Assembly: GCF_018310695.1 (NCBI RefSeq)
Contig: NZ_JAGXCY010000033.1
Span: 1-48,798, forward strand
Origin: Paenibacillus sp. Marseille-Q4541
GTDB lineage: Bacteria > Bacillota > Bacilli > Paenibacillales > Paenibacillaceae
Direction: 5' to 3'
DNA length: 48,798 nt
The notes beneath the pieces are model-generated. The model did not search any database. It saw only the letters and a list, made by a program, of their open reading frames with translations, and was not told the origin of the DNA. Positions 16,127 to 24,194 of this stretch are shown piece by piece. The first letter of the stretch is position 1; every line of letters begins with the position of its first letter. The translations under genes were made by a program, and so were the position numbers.

Positions 16127-16996
16127 TTACTTCACGAATCCAAGCAGCATTTCACGAATAAGTTTCGCTGCCACAATCGGAGTCTGCTGTGTAGGGTCAT
16201 AGATTGGAGCTACCTCTACTACATCGAAGCCCACCACGTTCACATTAGATCCGGCAATGGCATGTACTGCCTCCAGAAGCTCTTTGGAAGTAATTCCGCC
16301 TGCCTCTGCAGTTCCCGTTCCCGGCGCAGCGGAAGGATCGAGTACATCAATATCAATTGTAACGTAGACAGGACGATTCCCCATAGAAGGAAGCTCTTTC
16401 TTCAAAGGCTCAGCTACATCAAACGGATGAAAGTTAATATGCTCTCGTCCATACTGGAACTCTTCTCTTGAACCGGAGCGAATACCGAATTGATAGATAT
16501 TCTTTCCACCCATAAGCTCAGCTGCTTTGCGGATCGGAGTAGAATGAGAGAGCGGCTCCCCTTCATACTGATCACGAAGGTCAGCATGTGCATCGATATG
16601 AATGATAGCAAGATCAGGGTACTTTTTGTACAGTGCTTCAATTACCGGCCATGTCACGAGATGTTCCCCGCCAAGACCCACTGGAATTTTGTCATCTGCA
16701 AGTAGACCTTCCACGTATTCGCGAATGACATCCAGACTTCGACTTGCATTACCGAAAGGAAGCAGTAAATCCCCAGCATCATAATAGTTCATGTCAACAA
16801 TACTTTTGTCGAGGTAAGGACTGTACTCCTCAAGTCCAACCGATGCCTGACGAATATGTGCAGGGCCAAATCGGGAACCTGGGCGGAAGCTTACAGTATA
16901 GTCCATAGGCATGCCATAAATGACAGCTTTGGCACTTGCATAGTCTTCCGAACTACAGATAAACACGTTGCCTGAATAGGCTTGATCAAGCTTCAT
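16127..16996 (-). CDS. speB: Agmatinase
   Basis: A binuclear manganese ureohydrolase that converts agmatine to putrescine and urea. The metal-binding signatures are all present in the 289 residues: GGEH at 109-112, DAHAD at 135-139, SHST at 150-153 and DIDVLD at 215-220. AAGGAGG lies 9 nt before the ATG. It is 15 nt downstream of speE in one operon, so putrescine and spermidine synthesis are expressed together. A terminator follows. Confidence 0.96.
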   Translation of the reverse strand: MKLDQAYSGNVFICSSEDYASAKAVIYGMPMDYTVSFRPGSRFGPAHIRQASVGLEEYSPYLDKSIVDMNYYDAGDLLLPFGNASRSLDVIREYVEGLLADDKIPVGLGGEHLVTWPVIEALYKKYPDLAIIHIDAHADLRDQYEGEPLSHSTPIRKAAELMGGKNIYQFGIRSGSREEFQYGREHINFHPFDVAEPLKKELPSMGNRPVYVTIDIDVLDPSAAPGTGTAEAGGITSKELLEAVHAIAGSNVNVVGFDVVEVAPIYDPTQQTPIVAAKLIREMLLGFVK

Positions 16997-17011
16997 CCGT
17001 ATAAGCCTCCT

Positions 17012-17839
17012 TTATTTAATCAGATCTTCTACAAATTTAGGCAGTACAAACGCTGCTTTGTGAAGACGCGGTGTATAGTATTTTGTATCGATTTCAGGAA
17101 TAGCATTCTCGTCCACTTCAAGCGGATCATATTTCTTGCTTCCCATCGTGAAAGTCCACAAACCACTTGGGTAAGTAGGAATGTTAGCAGCGTATACACG
17201 TACAATCGGGAATACTTCTTTCACGTCTTTATTTACACTTTGAATCAAGTCAGCCTTGAACCAAGGATTATCCGTTTGAGCAACGAAAATTCCGTCCTCT
17301 TTCAATGCTTCATAGATTCCTTGATAAAATCCACGTGTAAATAGGTTTGCCGCTGGGCCAACCGGTTCAGTAGAATCTACCATAATGACATCATAAGTAT
17401 TCTTATGATCATGGATATGCATAAAGCCATCATTTACAAGCACTTCAACACGAGGGTTTTCAAGTTGGCCCGCAATGCTTGGCAAATATTTTTTAGAGTA
17501 TTCGATAACTTTTCCATCAATATCAACAAGAACTGCTTTTTTCACCTGTGGGTGTTTAAGCACTTCACGAATCACTCCGCCGTCTCCTCCGCCAACAACA
17601 AGAACTTGTTCTGGGTTTGGATGTGTATATAGAACCGGATGCGCAACCATTTCATGGTATACGAATTCGTCTTTTTCTGTTGTCATAACCATTCCATCAA
17701 GCAACAACATATTGCCGAACTCTTCGGTTTTAACCATAGCCAAATCCTGAAAATCTGTCTTCTCACTTACATAAGTCTCTTTGATCTTCATAGTAATACC
17801 AAAATTTTCAGTTTGTTTCTCCGTAAACCACAATTCCAT
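17012..17839 (-). CDS. speE: Spermidine synthase
   Basis: Transfers an aminopropyl group from decarboxylated S-adenosylmethionine to putrescine. The 275-residue protein has an N-terminal beta domain, then a Rossmann fold with GGGDGG at 83-88, the acidic VDIDGK (105-110) and the catalytic segment DSTEPVGP at 155-162. The ATG has AGAAGG 9 nt upstream. It is the first gene of speE-speB. A strong promoter about 230 nt upstream implies a long structured leader. Confidence 0.96.
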   Translation of the reverse strand: MELWFTEKQTENFGITMKIKETYVSEKTDFQDLAMVKTEEFGNMLLLDGMVMTTEKDEFVYHEMVAHPVLYTHPNPEQVLVVGGGDGGVIREVLKHPQVKKAVLVDIDGKVIEYSKKYLPSIAGQLENPRVEVLVNDGFMHIHDHKNTYDVIMVDSTEPVGPAANLFTRGFYQGIYEALKEDGIFVAQTDNPWFKADLIQSVNKDVKEVFPIVRVYAANIPTYPSGLWTFTMGSKKYDPLEVDENAIPEIDTKYYTPRLHKAAFVLPKFVEDLIK

Positions 17840-18070
17840 CGTTAATTACCTTCTCTCGATTAGAATAGGTGTTCAGCCGTCATATGATTCGCCGTAAAAT
17901 GGCCCTATATAGCAAGGGTTTCCTATGATTTAGGCCAGCTCAGCTGGAGTTCTCCATCGTAAACAGCGTTTACGAAGCGATATGGAAAAGACGTGAGCGG
18001 TCCACGCCAGAATGAATTCCGTTTCACTTCTTAATATTGTACTAAACGTTGTTGTGCCTTTAAACGCACT
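17840..18070 (-). promoter_or_regulatory. Long 5' leader of speE-speB
   Basis: If transcription starts at the 18076-18105 promoter, speE has an untranslated leader of about 230 nt. It contains two clear dyads on the minus strand: CGTAAAC/GTTTACG (17958-17974) and CCAGCT/AGCTGG (17936-17948). It also has GGCC and CCCT/AGGG pairings nearer the gene. No known riboswitch signature was recognised. Confidence 0.45.
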
Positions 18071-18075
18071 TTTGC

Positions 18076-18105
18076 ATTATACGTTAAATCTGAAATAACT
18101 GTAAA
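18076..18105 (-). promoter_or_regulatory. speE-speB promoter
   Basis: The minus strand has TTTACA (18105-18100), an 18-bp spacer and a perfect TATAAT (18081-18076). It begins 18 bp downstream of the mrpG stop; no terminator is visible between. Confidence 0.72.
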
Positions 18106-18122
18106 GATACGTGTGAGAAATG

Positions 18123-18536
18123 TCACTCTTGTTGTTTCTGCTCCTCTTTGCCATCCACTGAGATTTCTTCCTCCTCCAGCAGAAGGCGCTTCTTTCCTCG
18201 TAGAACGGGGGCTAATGAGTCTTGAACCGTCCCTTTCCAGAGATGAACATCTGTCCGATACGCTGCACGTGCATTCAAATGGCCAGCCACAGGCGCAGTC
18301 ATAAATACAAATAGAATACCTAAAAGGAGCCTTGCACTTATATACCCGTCAAATACAAGAAAAAACAGAAAACTACCAAATAGGATGCATAAAATGCCAA
18401 GCGTTGTACTCTTTGTCGCAGCATGGGCACGTAGATAAACGTCTGGAAGGCGAATAAGACCGAAGGCGCTTAGTACGCTGAGCACCGACCCGAACAGAAC
18501 TAGAATTCCGATGAGAATACTAAAGATCGTCGTCAT
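18123..18536 (-). CDS. mrpG: Na+/H+ antiporter subunit G
   Basis: A small membrane subunit of the Mrp (Mnh/Sha) multisubunit cation/proton antiporter. The 137-residue protein has three hydrophobic segments (about 5-25, 43-63, 68-88) and the family segments RLPDVYLRAHAATKSTTLG and APVAGHLNARAAYRT. A charged cytosolic tail of about 40 residues follows. It starts inside the end of mrpF (17-bp overlap), with AAAGGGGGG about 12 nt upstream. It is the last gene of the operon; speE transcription begins just beyond. Confidence 0.95.
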   Translation of the reverse strand: MTTIFSILIGILVLFGSVLSVLSAFGLIRLPDVYLRAHAATKSTTLGILCILFGSFLFFLVFDGYISARLLLGILFVFMTAPVAGHLNARAAYRTDVHLWKGTVQDSLAPVLRGKKRLLLEEEEISVDGKEEQKQQE

Positions 18537-18804
18537 TTTCGAGTACTACCCCCCTTTCGATAAACCTCGCAAAAGCAACAGTACTAATGAAAGCCAGAAT
18601 ACCAATGAGCAAGATAATATCGACATAAGCCTGTGTATGTAGGAGCATGGAAAGGACGGCAACACTCCCGATAAGTTGAATACCTATTGTATCCAAAGCT
18701 GTAATTCGGTCAGCCATCGAAGGTCCTTTCAGCACACGGTAGAGACAGCCTATGATAGAAATACCTAGCAGAAGCAAGGAAATGTTCAAAATAACGTTCA
18801 GCAT
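18520..18804 (-). CDS. mrpF: Na+/H+ antiporter subunit F
   Basis: A 94-residue Mrp subunit with three transmembrane helices (about 3-23, 36-57, 62-82) and the signature LKGPSMADRITALDTIG at 26-42. It is required for assembly or activity of the whole antiporter in Bacilli. Its ATG overlaps the mrpE stop by one base, so translation is coupled. It lies in the order A-C-D-E-F-G. Confidence 0.95.
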   Translation of the reverse strand: MLNVILNISLLLLGISIIGCLYRVLKGPSMADRITALDTIGIQLIGSVAVLSMLLHTQAYVDIILLIGILAFISTVAFARFIERGVVLENDDDL

Positions 18805-19280
18805 TATCTCGTCACCTCCATAATAGCTTTTTCAAAAGACTCCCTTATGCTTGATACCATCTCCTCTTCATCTGTCATATTAAAGGCATGGATATATAAC
18901 GTTCGTTTATTTTTTGATATTTCCAGTGCAAGGGTACCCGGAGTTAAAGATACGAACAAGAATAAAAGCATAATTTCAAAGTCGGAAGTCAGTTCGGTCC
19001 GATATTTAAATGTTCCTGGTGTAATATCCAGTTTAGGTTTCAATATTTCGCCAATGACTTGAAATGATGATCGGAAGAGCTCAACAAGAAGTAATTTGAG
19101 CAGTTTGAGCGTTGCCCAAATTCGAACAATATAGAACGGAGTGGGGAAAAATCGTCGGAAGACTCCGATAATGAGCAGACCAAGTGCATATCCGATCAGA
19201 AAGCCGGCTCCGGTCCAAGACTGATTTAGAAGCATCCATATGAAAGCAATGATCAGGTTCAGTATCATTTGCTGTGCCAT
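18804..19280 (-). CDS. mrpE: Na+/H+ antiporter subunit E
   Basis: A 158-residue Mrp subunit E. Two or three hydrophobic helices occupy the N-terminal half (about 3-60), followed by a soluble domain with DITPGTFKYRTEL and SLTPGTLALEISKNKRTLYI, typical of MnhE. It begins 3 nt after the mrpD stop. MrpE is needed for normal levels of the complex in B. subtilis. Confidence 0.94.
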   Translation of the reverse strand: MAQQMILNLIIAFIWMLLNQSWTGAGFLIGYALGLLIIGVFRRFFPTPFYIVRIWATLKLLKLLLVELFRSSFQVIGEILKPKLDITPGTFKYRTELTSDFEIMLLFLFVSLTPGTLALEISKNKRTLYIHAFNMTDEEEMVSSIRESFEKAIMEVTR

Positions 19281-19283
19281 CTA

Positions 19284-20768
19284 TCACCACTCCTTCAATA
19301 CGTTATCAATATAAAGATTCGGGTCGATCAGTACATGGGCTGCCGTGGAGATTGCAGGATATAACACTTCTGCGAATACCCCCATTCCGATAATAAGAAC
19401 AAACAGGAAGCCTGCCGGAGCAAGCATACGATTAACAGAGAACTGTATCGTCTCGCTTTGGATCGTCTGCCCTCTCCCCCAGAAAGCATAAATGAACACA
19501 CGCAGCAGAGAGTACAGCATGATAAAGCTGGCTACGACTGCAATAGCAGTCAGTCCGTACAGACCTGCATCAAGTCCTCCCTCGAATAACATTAGTTTTC
19601 CTGGAAAACCGCTAAGAGGAGGCACTCCTGCTAGCGCAAGCGTAGTAACAAAAAACATCCAACCAAGTAACGGATATCTTCGAATCATTCCGCCCATATT
19701 GCTCAGATTCGATGTACCTGCAGCAGCGATAAGTGCTCCGCCGAGCAAGAAGAGTAACGTTTTGATAATCATGTCATGCATGAGATAAAACATCAGCCCC
19801 TCAAGTGCCAGCTTATTACCGGCGGCCATACCAAAAGCCACAAACCCTACTCCAGCTACTACGTTATATACCAGTATTTTATTTACATCTTTATAAGCAA
19901 TCGCACCGATCACTCCAAGTATCATGGTCGCTCCTGCCATCCAGCCAATGATGGCGTGTGTAAAGCCTGGATCATGGTAAAAGATCAAAGTAAATACTCT
20001 AACGATTGCATATAATCCCACTTTCGTCAGTAAGCCGGCAAATAGTGCGGTGACAAGAGCAGGCGGGGCTGCATAGGATCCTGATAACCAGAAGAAAAGA
20101 AACAATCCAGCCTTAATACTGAAGATGAGCAAAAACAATACCGCAATGACACCTAAAATCCCATTTTGCCCTACCTCTGCTACCCGTACAGAAAGGTGAG
20201 CCATGTTAATGGTCCCTGTAACGGAGTACAGATAACCAATAGCTGCAACAAACAGAGAAGACGAAACCAGATTAATCAATACATATTTAAGAGATTCTCT
20301 AAGTTGACGTTCTGTGTTGCCAAGCACTAGCAAAGCATAGGAGGAGATCAGCATGAGTTCAAAGCAGACAAACAAGGTAAACAAATCTCCCGTTAAAAAT
20401 GAGCCGTTGACTCCTGCCATTAGAAACTGAAAGAACACATAGAAGTGGTGCTTCTCCCGTTCTTCCGTAATGCTGTGAAAGGCATAAAAGGTACATGCTA
20501 CTGAAATGACGGAAGAAACCAGTACTAGTAAGGAAGCTAGTGTATCTGCGACGAATACAATTCCGTAAGGGGCAGCCCATCCACCCATATTCAAGATCTG
20601 TAATCCCGAGGTGGATACGGTATAAAACAATAAGATGGCTATACCGAGCGTCACCAAGGAACCAATTCCACTGATCACGCGCTGTAACCGGATCGATCTC
20701 ATAAAGAGAATAAGCAAAATCCCGGTCAGTACAGGCATAAAGATCGGCAGAACTACTGCATTATTCAT
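19284..20768 (-). CDS. mrpD: Na+/H+ antiporter subunit D
   Basis: A 494-residue polytopic subunit homologous to the NuoL/M/N proton-pumping subunits of complex I, with about 14 hydrophobic segments. It carries the conserved glutamate and lysine residues in membrane segments (e.g. LFVCFELMLISSYALLVLG and LFAGLLTKVGLYAIVRVFTL). It overlaps mrpC by 8 bp. With MrpA it is thought to form the ion-translocating part of the antiporter. Confidence 0.95.
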   Translation of the reverse strand: MNNAVVLPIFMPVLTGILLILFMRSIRLQRVISGIGSLVTLGIAILLFYTVSTSGLQILNMGGWAAPYGIVFVADTLASLLVLVSSVISVACTFYAFHSITEEREKHHFYVFFQFLMAGVNGSFLTGDLFTLFVCFELMLISSYALLVLGNTERQLRESLKYVLINLVSSSLFVAAIGYLYSVTGTINMAHLSVRVAEVGQNGILGVIAVLFLLIFSIKAGLFLFFWLSGSYAAPPALVTALFAGLLTKVGLYAIVRVFTLIFYHDPGFTHAIIGWMAGATMILGVIGAIAYKDVNKILVYNVVAGVGFVAFGMAAGNKLALEGLMFYLMHDMIIKTLLFLLGGALIAAAGTSNLSNMGGMIRRYPLLGWMFFVTTLALAGVPPLSGFPGKLMLFEGGLDAGLYGLTAIAVVASFIMLYSLLRVFIYAFWGRGQTIQSETIQFSVNRMLAPAGFLFVLIIGMGVFAEVLYPAISTAAHVLIDPNLYIDNVLKEW

Positions 20769-21099
20769 ACTTCGGCCCCCTTACCTCTTCCATATCGTCC
20801 GTCTTCAACTTTATATAAGACCGATAAGCCAATACGAAGAAAAACGCTAACAGCCCAAAATTTATAACAATGGAAGTCAAAATCAATGCCTGGGGCAGCG
20901 GATCTACGTAACTCTCGGCCTTCTCCCCTAGAAGCGGGGGTGCCCCTGTTTTGAGACGGGCCATAGTCATCAAGAGCAAGTGTACGCCATGCGTCATCAA
21001 GGAAATACCAAGCACAAGGCGAAGCAAACTTCTTGAAAGAATTAAGTAAACCCCCACTGCAAATAAAATACCTACCGTGACACTCATTATAATTTCCAT
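20761..21099 (-). CDS. mrpC: Na+/H+ antiporter subunit C
   Basis: A 112-residue subunit related to NuoK, with three transmembrane helices and the signature SLLRLVLGISLMTHGVHLLLM. Further on, DPLPQALILTSIVINFG contains the residues conserved with NuoK. It starts 2 nt after the fused mrpA-mrpB stop and overlaps mrpD. Confidence 0.95.
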   Translation of the reverse strand: MEIIMSVTVGILFAVGVYLILSRSLLRLVLGISLMTHGVHLLLMTMARLKTGAPPLLGEKAESYVDPLPQALILTSIVINFGLLAFFFVLAYRSYIKLKTDDMEEVRGPKYE

Positions 21100-21101
21100 A
21101 A

Positions 21102-24014
21102 TTAACGGTCCTCCCCGATCTGTAAAATGATCGTCATCGTGACGCCCACGACAGCCATAAATACACCCGTTTCAAATATCATGGCTGTTGTTAACTCCAC
21201 TTCTCCAAGCAGAGGGATATCAAAGTAATCAAAGGCTTGACTCATAAAAGGTACTCCCAGCACAAAGGATCCTGCTGCCGTTGCCAAGGAAATGAGAAGT
21301 CCCCAAGCAATGACCAGACGATAATCTACCGGTAAAATTCGGCGCAGTGTATCTGTATTAAAGGCAATAGCCAAGAGTACTAGAGCTGCCGATGTAACGA
21401 GACCACTGATAAATCCTCCCCCTGGCTGATGATGCCCTGCAAAGAACAGATACAGAGCAAAAATAAGAATAATAAACACAATGATCTTGGTGCTCATCTG
21501 CAAGAACACATCGTTACTTCGCAGCGGAACGCTATTCCAGCTTTCCGGATTAGAGATGCCTCTCTTCTCTTCCGATGCCTCTTCATCCGCGGCTGAATGG
21601 GCCCGGTGAGAAGAACCTAGATCTTTTCCACTCAAATTCAGATTGATCATGGAGTAAATGGCAAGCGCCGCTACGCCAAGTACCATGATTTCAAGCAATG
21701 TATCAAAACCTCGAAAATCAACTAGCAGCACATTTACAATGTTCTTACCTCCTGCCAGATTGTAGCTTTCCGCGGTATAAAATTCGGATATGGAATCAAG
21801 CTGTGTAGTCCCGCTGGCAGCAAGAGCAATAAGCATCATAACAACACCAACACCGATGGAAATAACCAGATTTACAAATTTGTATTTCTTGCTTGATTTC
21901 GGCGTAAGTTCCGGCAGATGGTAGAAACAGAGTAGGAAAAGAGCAACGGATACCGTCTCTACAACCATCTGAGTCAGCGCCAGATCCGGTGCGCGGAACA
22001 GCACGAAGAACAAAGTCACGAGATAACCGACGGCCCCAGTCAAAATGACAGCGGACAAGCGTTGTTTTGCAAAAGGAACACAAAGGGCTGTAATAACTAG
22101 CCCAACAAGCAAAATGGTCTCATACAACATAAAGGAATCATATCCACTAAAGTTCCATTCAATATTCGTTGCATGGAAGAAGCCATAACCGATCAACCCG
22201 ATCATAAATACAAAGATATATATAAGGTAGTTTCGAACAGAGCCATTCATATACGTTTGTGTCCAGCGTTTGGAGAAACGATGCAGCGCACGAAATGATG
22301 AATCGTAGAACTTATTGATTGTGTATACGGGTATGTATTCCTCATAAACCGTTTTCCAGCGTGGCAACAACTTATAAGAGATCACACCCAGCACAATGAC
22401 ACCGAGTGTCATCCACAGTTCTGGAGTGAACCCATGCCAGAGATACAGATGGACATCAAATCGTTCCCCTTCAGCAAGGAGTGGAGACAACACAGAAGCC
22501 ATAGCAGGTTCAATAATCGATGCAGACAAGAAATCGGGATAAATACCGGTAATTAGCACCATCGCTGCCAAGACAAGCGGCGGAATCAACATTCCGATCG
22601 GTGCTTCATGAAGCTTTTCAAGTGGTATTTCAGTCTTATTTTTACCAAGGAAGGTACGTAAAACGATAACGAGTGAATAAATGAACGTCATTACACTACC
22701 AATCCAAGCTAACACAGGGAAAATAATCCCCCACGTTTCCAGACTAAAAATAGATAACTCAGATGCCTCGAGTGTGGCCTTGAAAAATAATTCCTTACTG
22801 ACAAAGCCATTGAAGGGTGGTAGACCTGCCATTGAAAATGTACCTACAAGTGCAACGGTAAACGTTAGCGGCATAACCGCCATAAGCCCGCCTAATTTCC
22901 GGATATCACGCGTCCCCGTTTCATGATCAACAATTCCCGCCATCATAAACAGAGAGCCTTTAAATAAAGCGTGATTAAACAAATGGAGTAATCCTGCCAT
23001 AGTGGCAGTGGTATACAGTAAAGATTCTGTACCATTGCCAAAATGGAGCGCTGCCGATCCCAATCCGAACAGAGACATAATTAGCCCCAACTGAGACACC
23101 GTGGAGTAAGCTAGTATGGACTTCAGATCGGTTTTCTTTATTGCGATTAACGAACCATAGACCAGCGTAACTGTTCCGACTAATGAAACCAGCCAGAACC
23201 AAACCGCCTCACCGCCAAAGATAGGTGTAAACCTAGCAACAATGTAAATTCCTGCTTTAACCATAGTGGCCGAGTGCAAGTAAGCACTGATTGGTGTCGG
23301 TGCCTCCATCGCATCAGGCAGCCAGACGTGAAACGGAAATTGCGCTGATTTCGTAAAAGCTCCTATTAGGATCAAAATCAGTGCAGGAACAAACAAAGGA
23401 TCCTGTGCAATATTCGAGAGGGATGCGATGGTCTCCCGAATACTGTAGGATCCGCTGATAAGATACAGTAAGATGAATCCAACCAACATGGCGAATCCGC
23501 CAAAGACAGTAATAAGGAATGACTTTTGCGCACCACGAATAGATGCTTCCTTGCTGTGGTTAAACGCAATGAGCAAGAAAGAAGCGATACTAGTTAATTC
23601 CCAGAATCCGTACAACACCATCATATTATCTGACAGAACAACACCAAGCATCGCACCCATAAAAAGAAGCAGATACAGATAGAATCGATGCAGAGCCTGC
23701 TCGCGTTCCATATAATAGATAGAATATAGGACAACCAATGAACCAATACCGGTTATTAGTAATGAAAGCAAGAGACTTAATCCATCCAGAAAAATAGTGA
23801 AATTAATTCCAAGGGATGGCATCCAGTGAATCGTTTCATAAATAAGGTTACGATCACGCACCTGCGGAATCAGACTAAGAAAGTATAAAAATAGAACAAG
23901 TGGTACGGTTAAAACAGCCCATCCCAAGTGAAAACTGCGGGACAACCGTTTCATAAAAGCAATCCCAACTCCTGCGATAATGGGAAGCAGGATAGCAGCA
24001 TGAATCAGGTACAC
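21102..24014 (-). CDS. mrpA: Na+/H+ antiporter subunit A fused to subunit B
   Basis: The largest Mrp subunit. Residues 1-790 match MrpA: a NuoL-like core with YGFWELTSIASFLLIAF and KSAQFPFHVWLPDAMEAPTPISAYLHSATMVKAG segments, then an MnhA C-terminal domain with APDLALTQMVVE. After a hydrophilic linker (about 795-832) the last 138 residues are a complete MrpB, including FAGHHQPGGGFISGL. B. subtilis has MrpA (about 800 residues) and MrpB as separate proteins; here they form one 970-residue chain with no stop or frame break. The start is GTG with AGGGGGTG 5 nt upstream. It heads a six-gene operon that probably serves Na+ and pH homeostasis. Confidence 0.95.
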   Translation of the reverse strand: MYLIHAAILLPIIAGVGIAFMKRLSRSFHLGWAVLTVPLVLFLYFLSLIPQVRDRNLIYETIHWMPSLGINFTIFLDGLSLLLSLLITGIGSLVVLYSIYYMEREQALHRFYLYLLLFMGAMLGVVLSDNMMVLYGFWELTSIASFLLIAFNHSKEASIRGAQKSFLITVFGGFAMLVGFILLYLISGSYSIRETIASLSNIAQDPLFVPALILILIGAFTKSAQFPFHVWLPDAMEAPTPISAYLHSATMVKAGIYIVARFTPIFGGEAVWFWLVSLVGTVTLVYGSLIAIKKTDLKSILAYSTVSQLGLIMSLFGLGSAALHFGNGTESLLYTTATMAGLLHLFNHALFKGSLFMMAGIVDHETGTRDIRKLGGLMAVMPLTFTVALVGTFSMAGLPPFNGFVSKELFFKATLEASELSIFSLETWGIIFPVLAWIGSVMTFIYSLVIVLRTFLGKNKTEIPLEKLHEAPIGMLIPPLVLAAMVLITGIYPDFLSASIIEPAMASVLSPLLAEGERFDVHLYLWHGFTPELWMTLGVIVLGVISYKLLPRWKTVYEEYIPVYTINKFYDSSFRALHRFSKRWTQTYMNGSVRNYLIYIFVFMIGLIGYGFFHATNIEWNFSGYDSFMLYETILLVGLVITALCVPFAKQRLSAVILTGAVGYLVTLFFVLFRAPDLALTQMVVETVSVALFLLCFYHLPELTPKSSKKYKFVNLVISIGVGVVMMLIALAASGTTQLDSISEFYTAESYNLAGGKNIVNVLLVDFRGFDTLLEIMVLGVAALAIYSMINLNLSGKDLGSSHRAHSAADEEASEEKRGISNPESWNSVPLRSNDVFLQMSTKIIVFIILIFALYLFFAGHHQPGGGFISGLVTSAALVLLAIAFNTDTLRRILPVDYRLVIAWGLLISLATAAGSFVLGVPFMSQAFDYFDIPLLGEVELTTAMIFETGVFMAVVGVTMTIILQIGEDR

Positions 24015-24194
24015 AAATACACCCCCTATGTATAATAACTAGCAACCTAACGAGCAGGATTAGCACGAATTACAGTTTATGTTAACCTTTACCCTTATTG
24101 CCTATGCGGAGAATCTGTATAAATCGTGAATAATGGATGAATTGTAATCCCATAATGGAAACATCGGGTTATTTTTGGAAAGGAGACCTACGTT

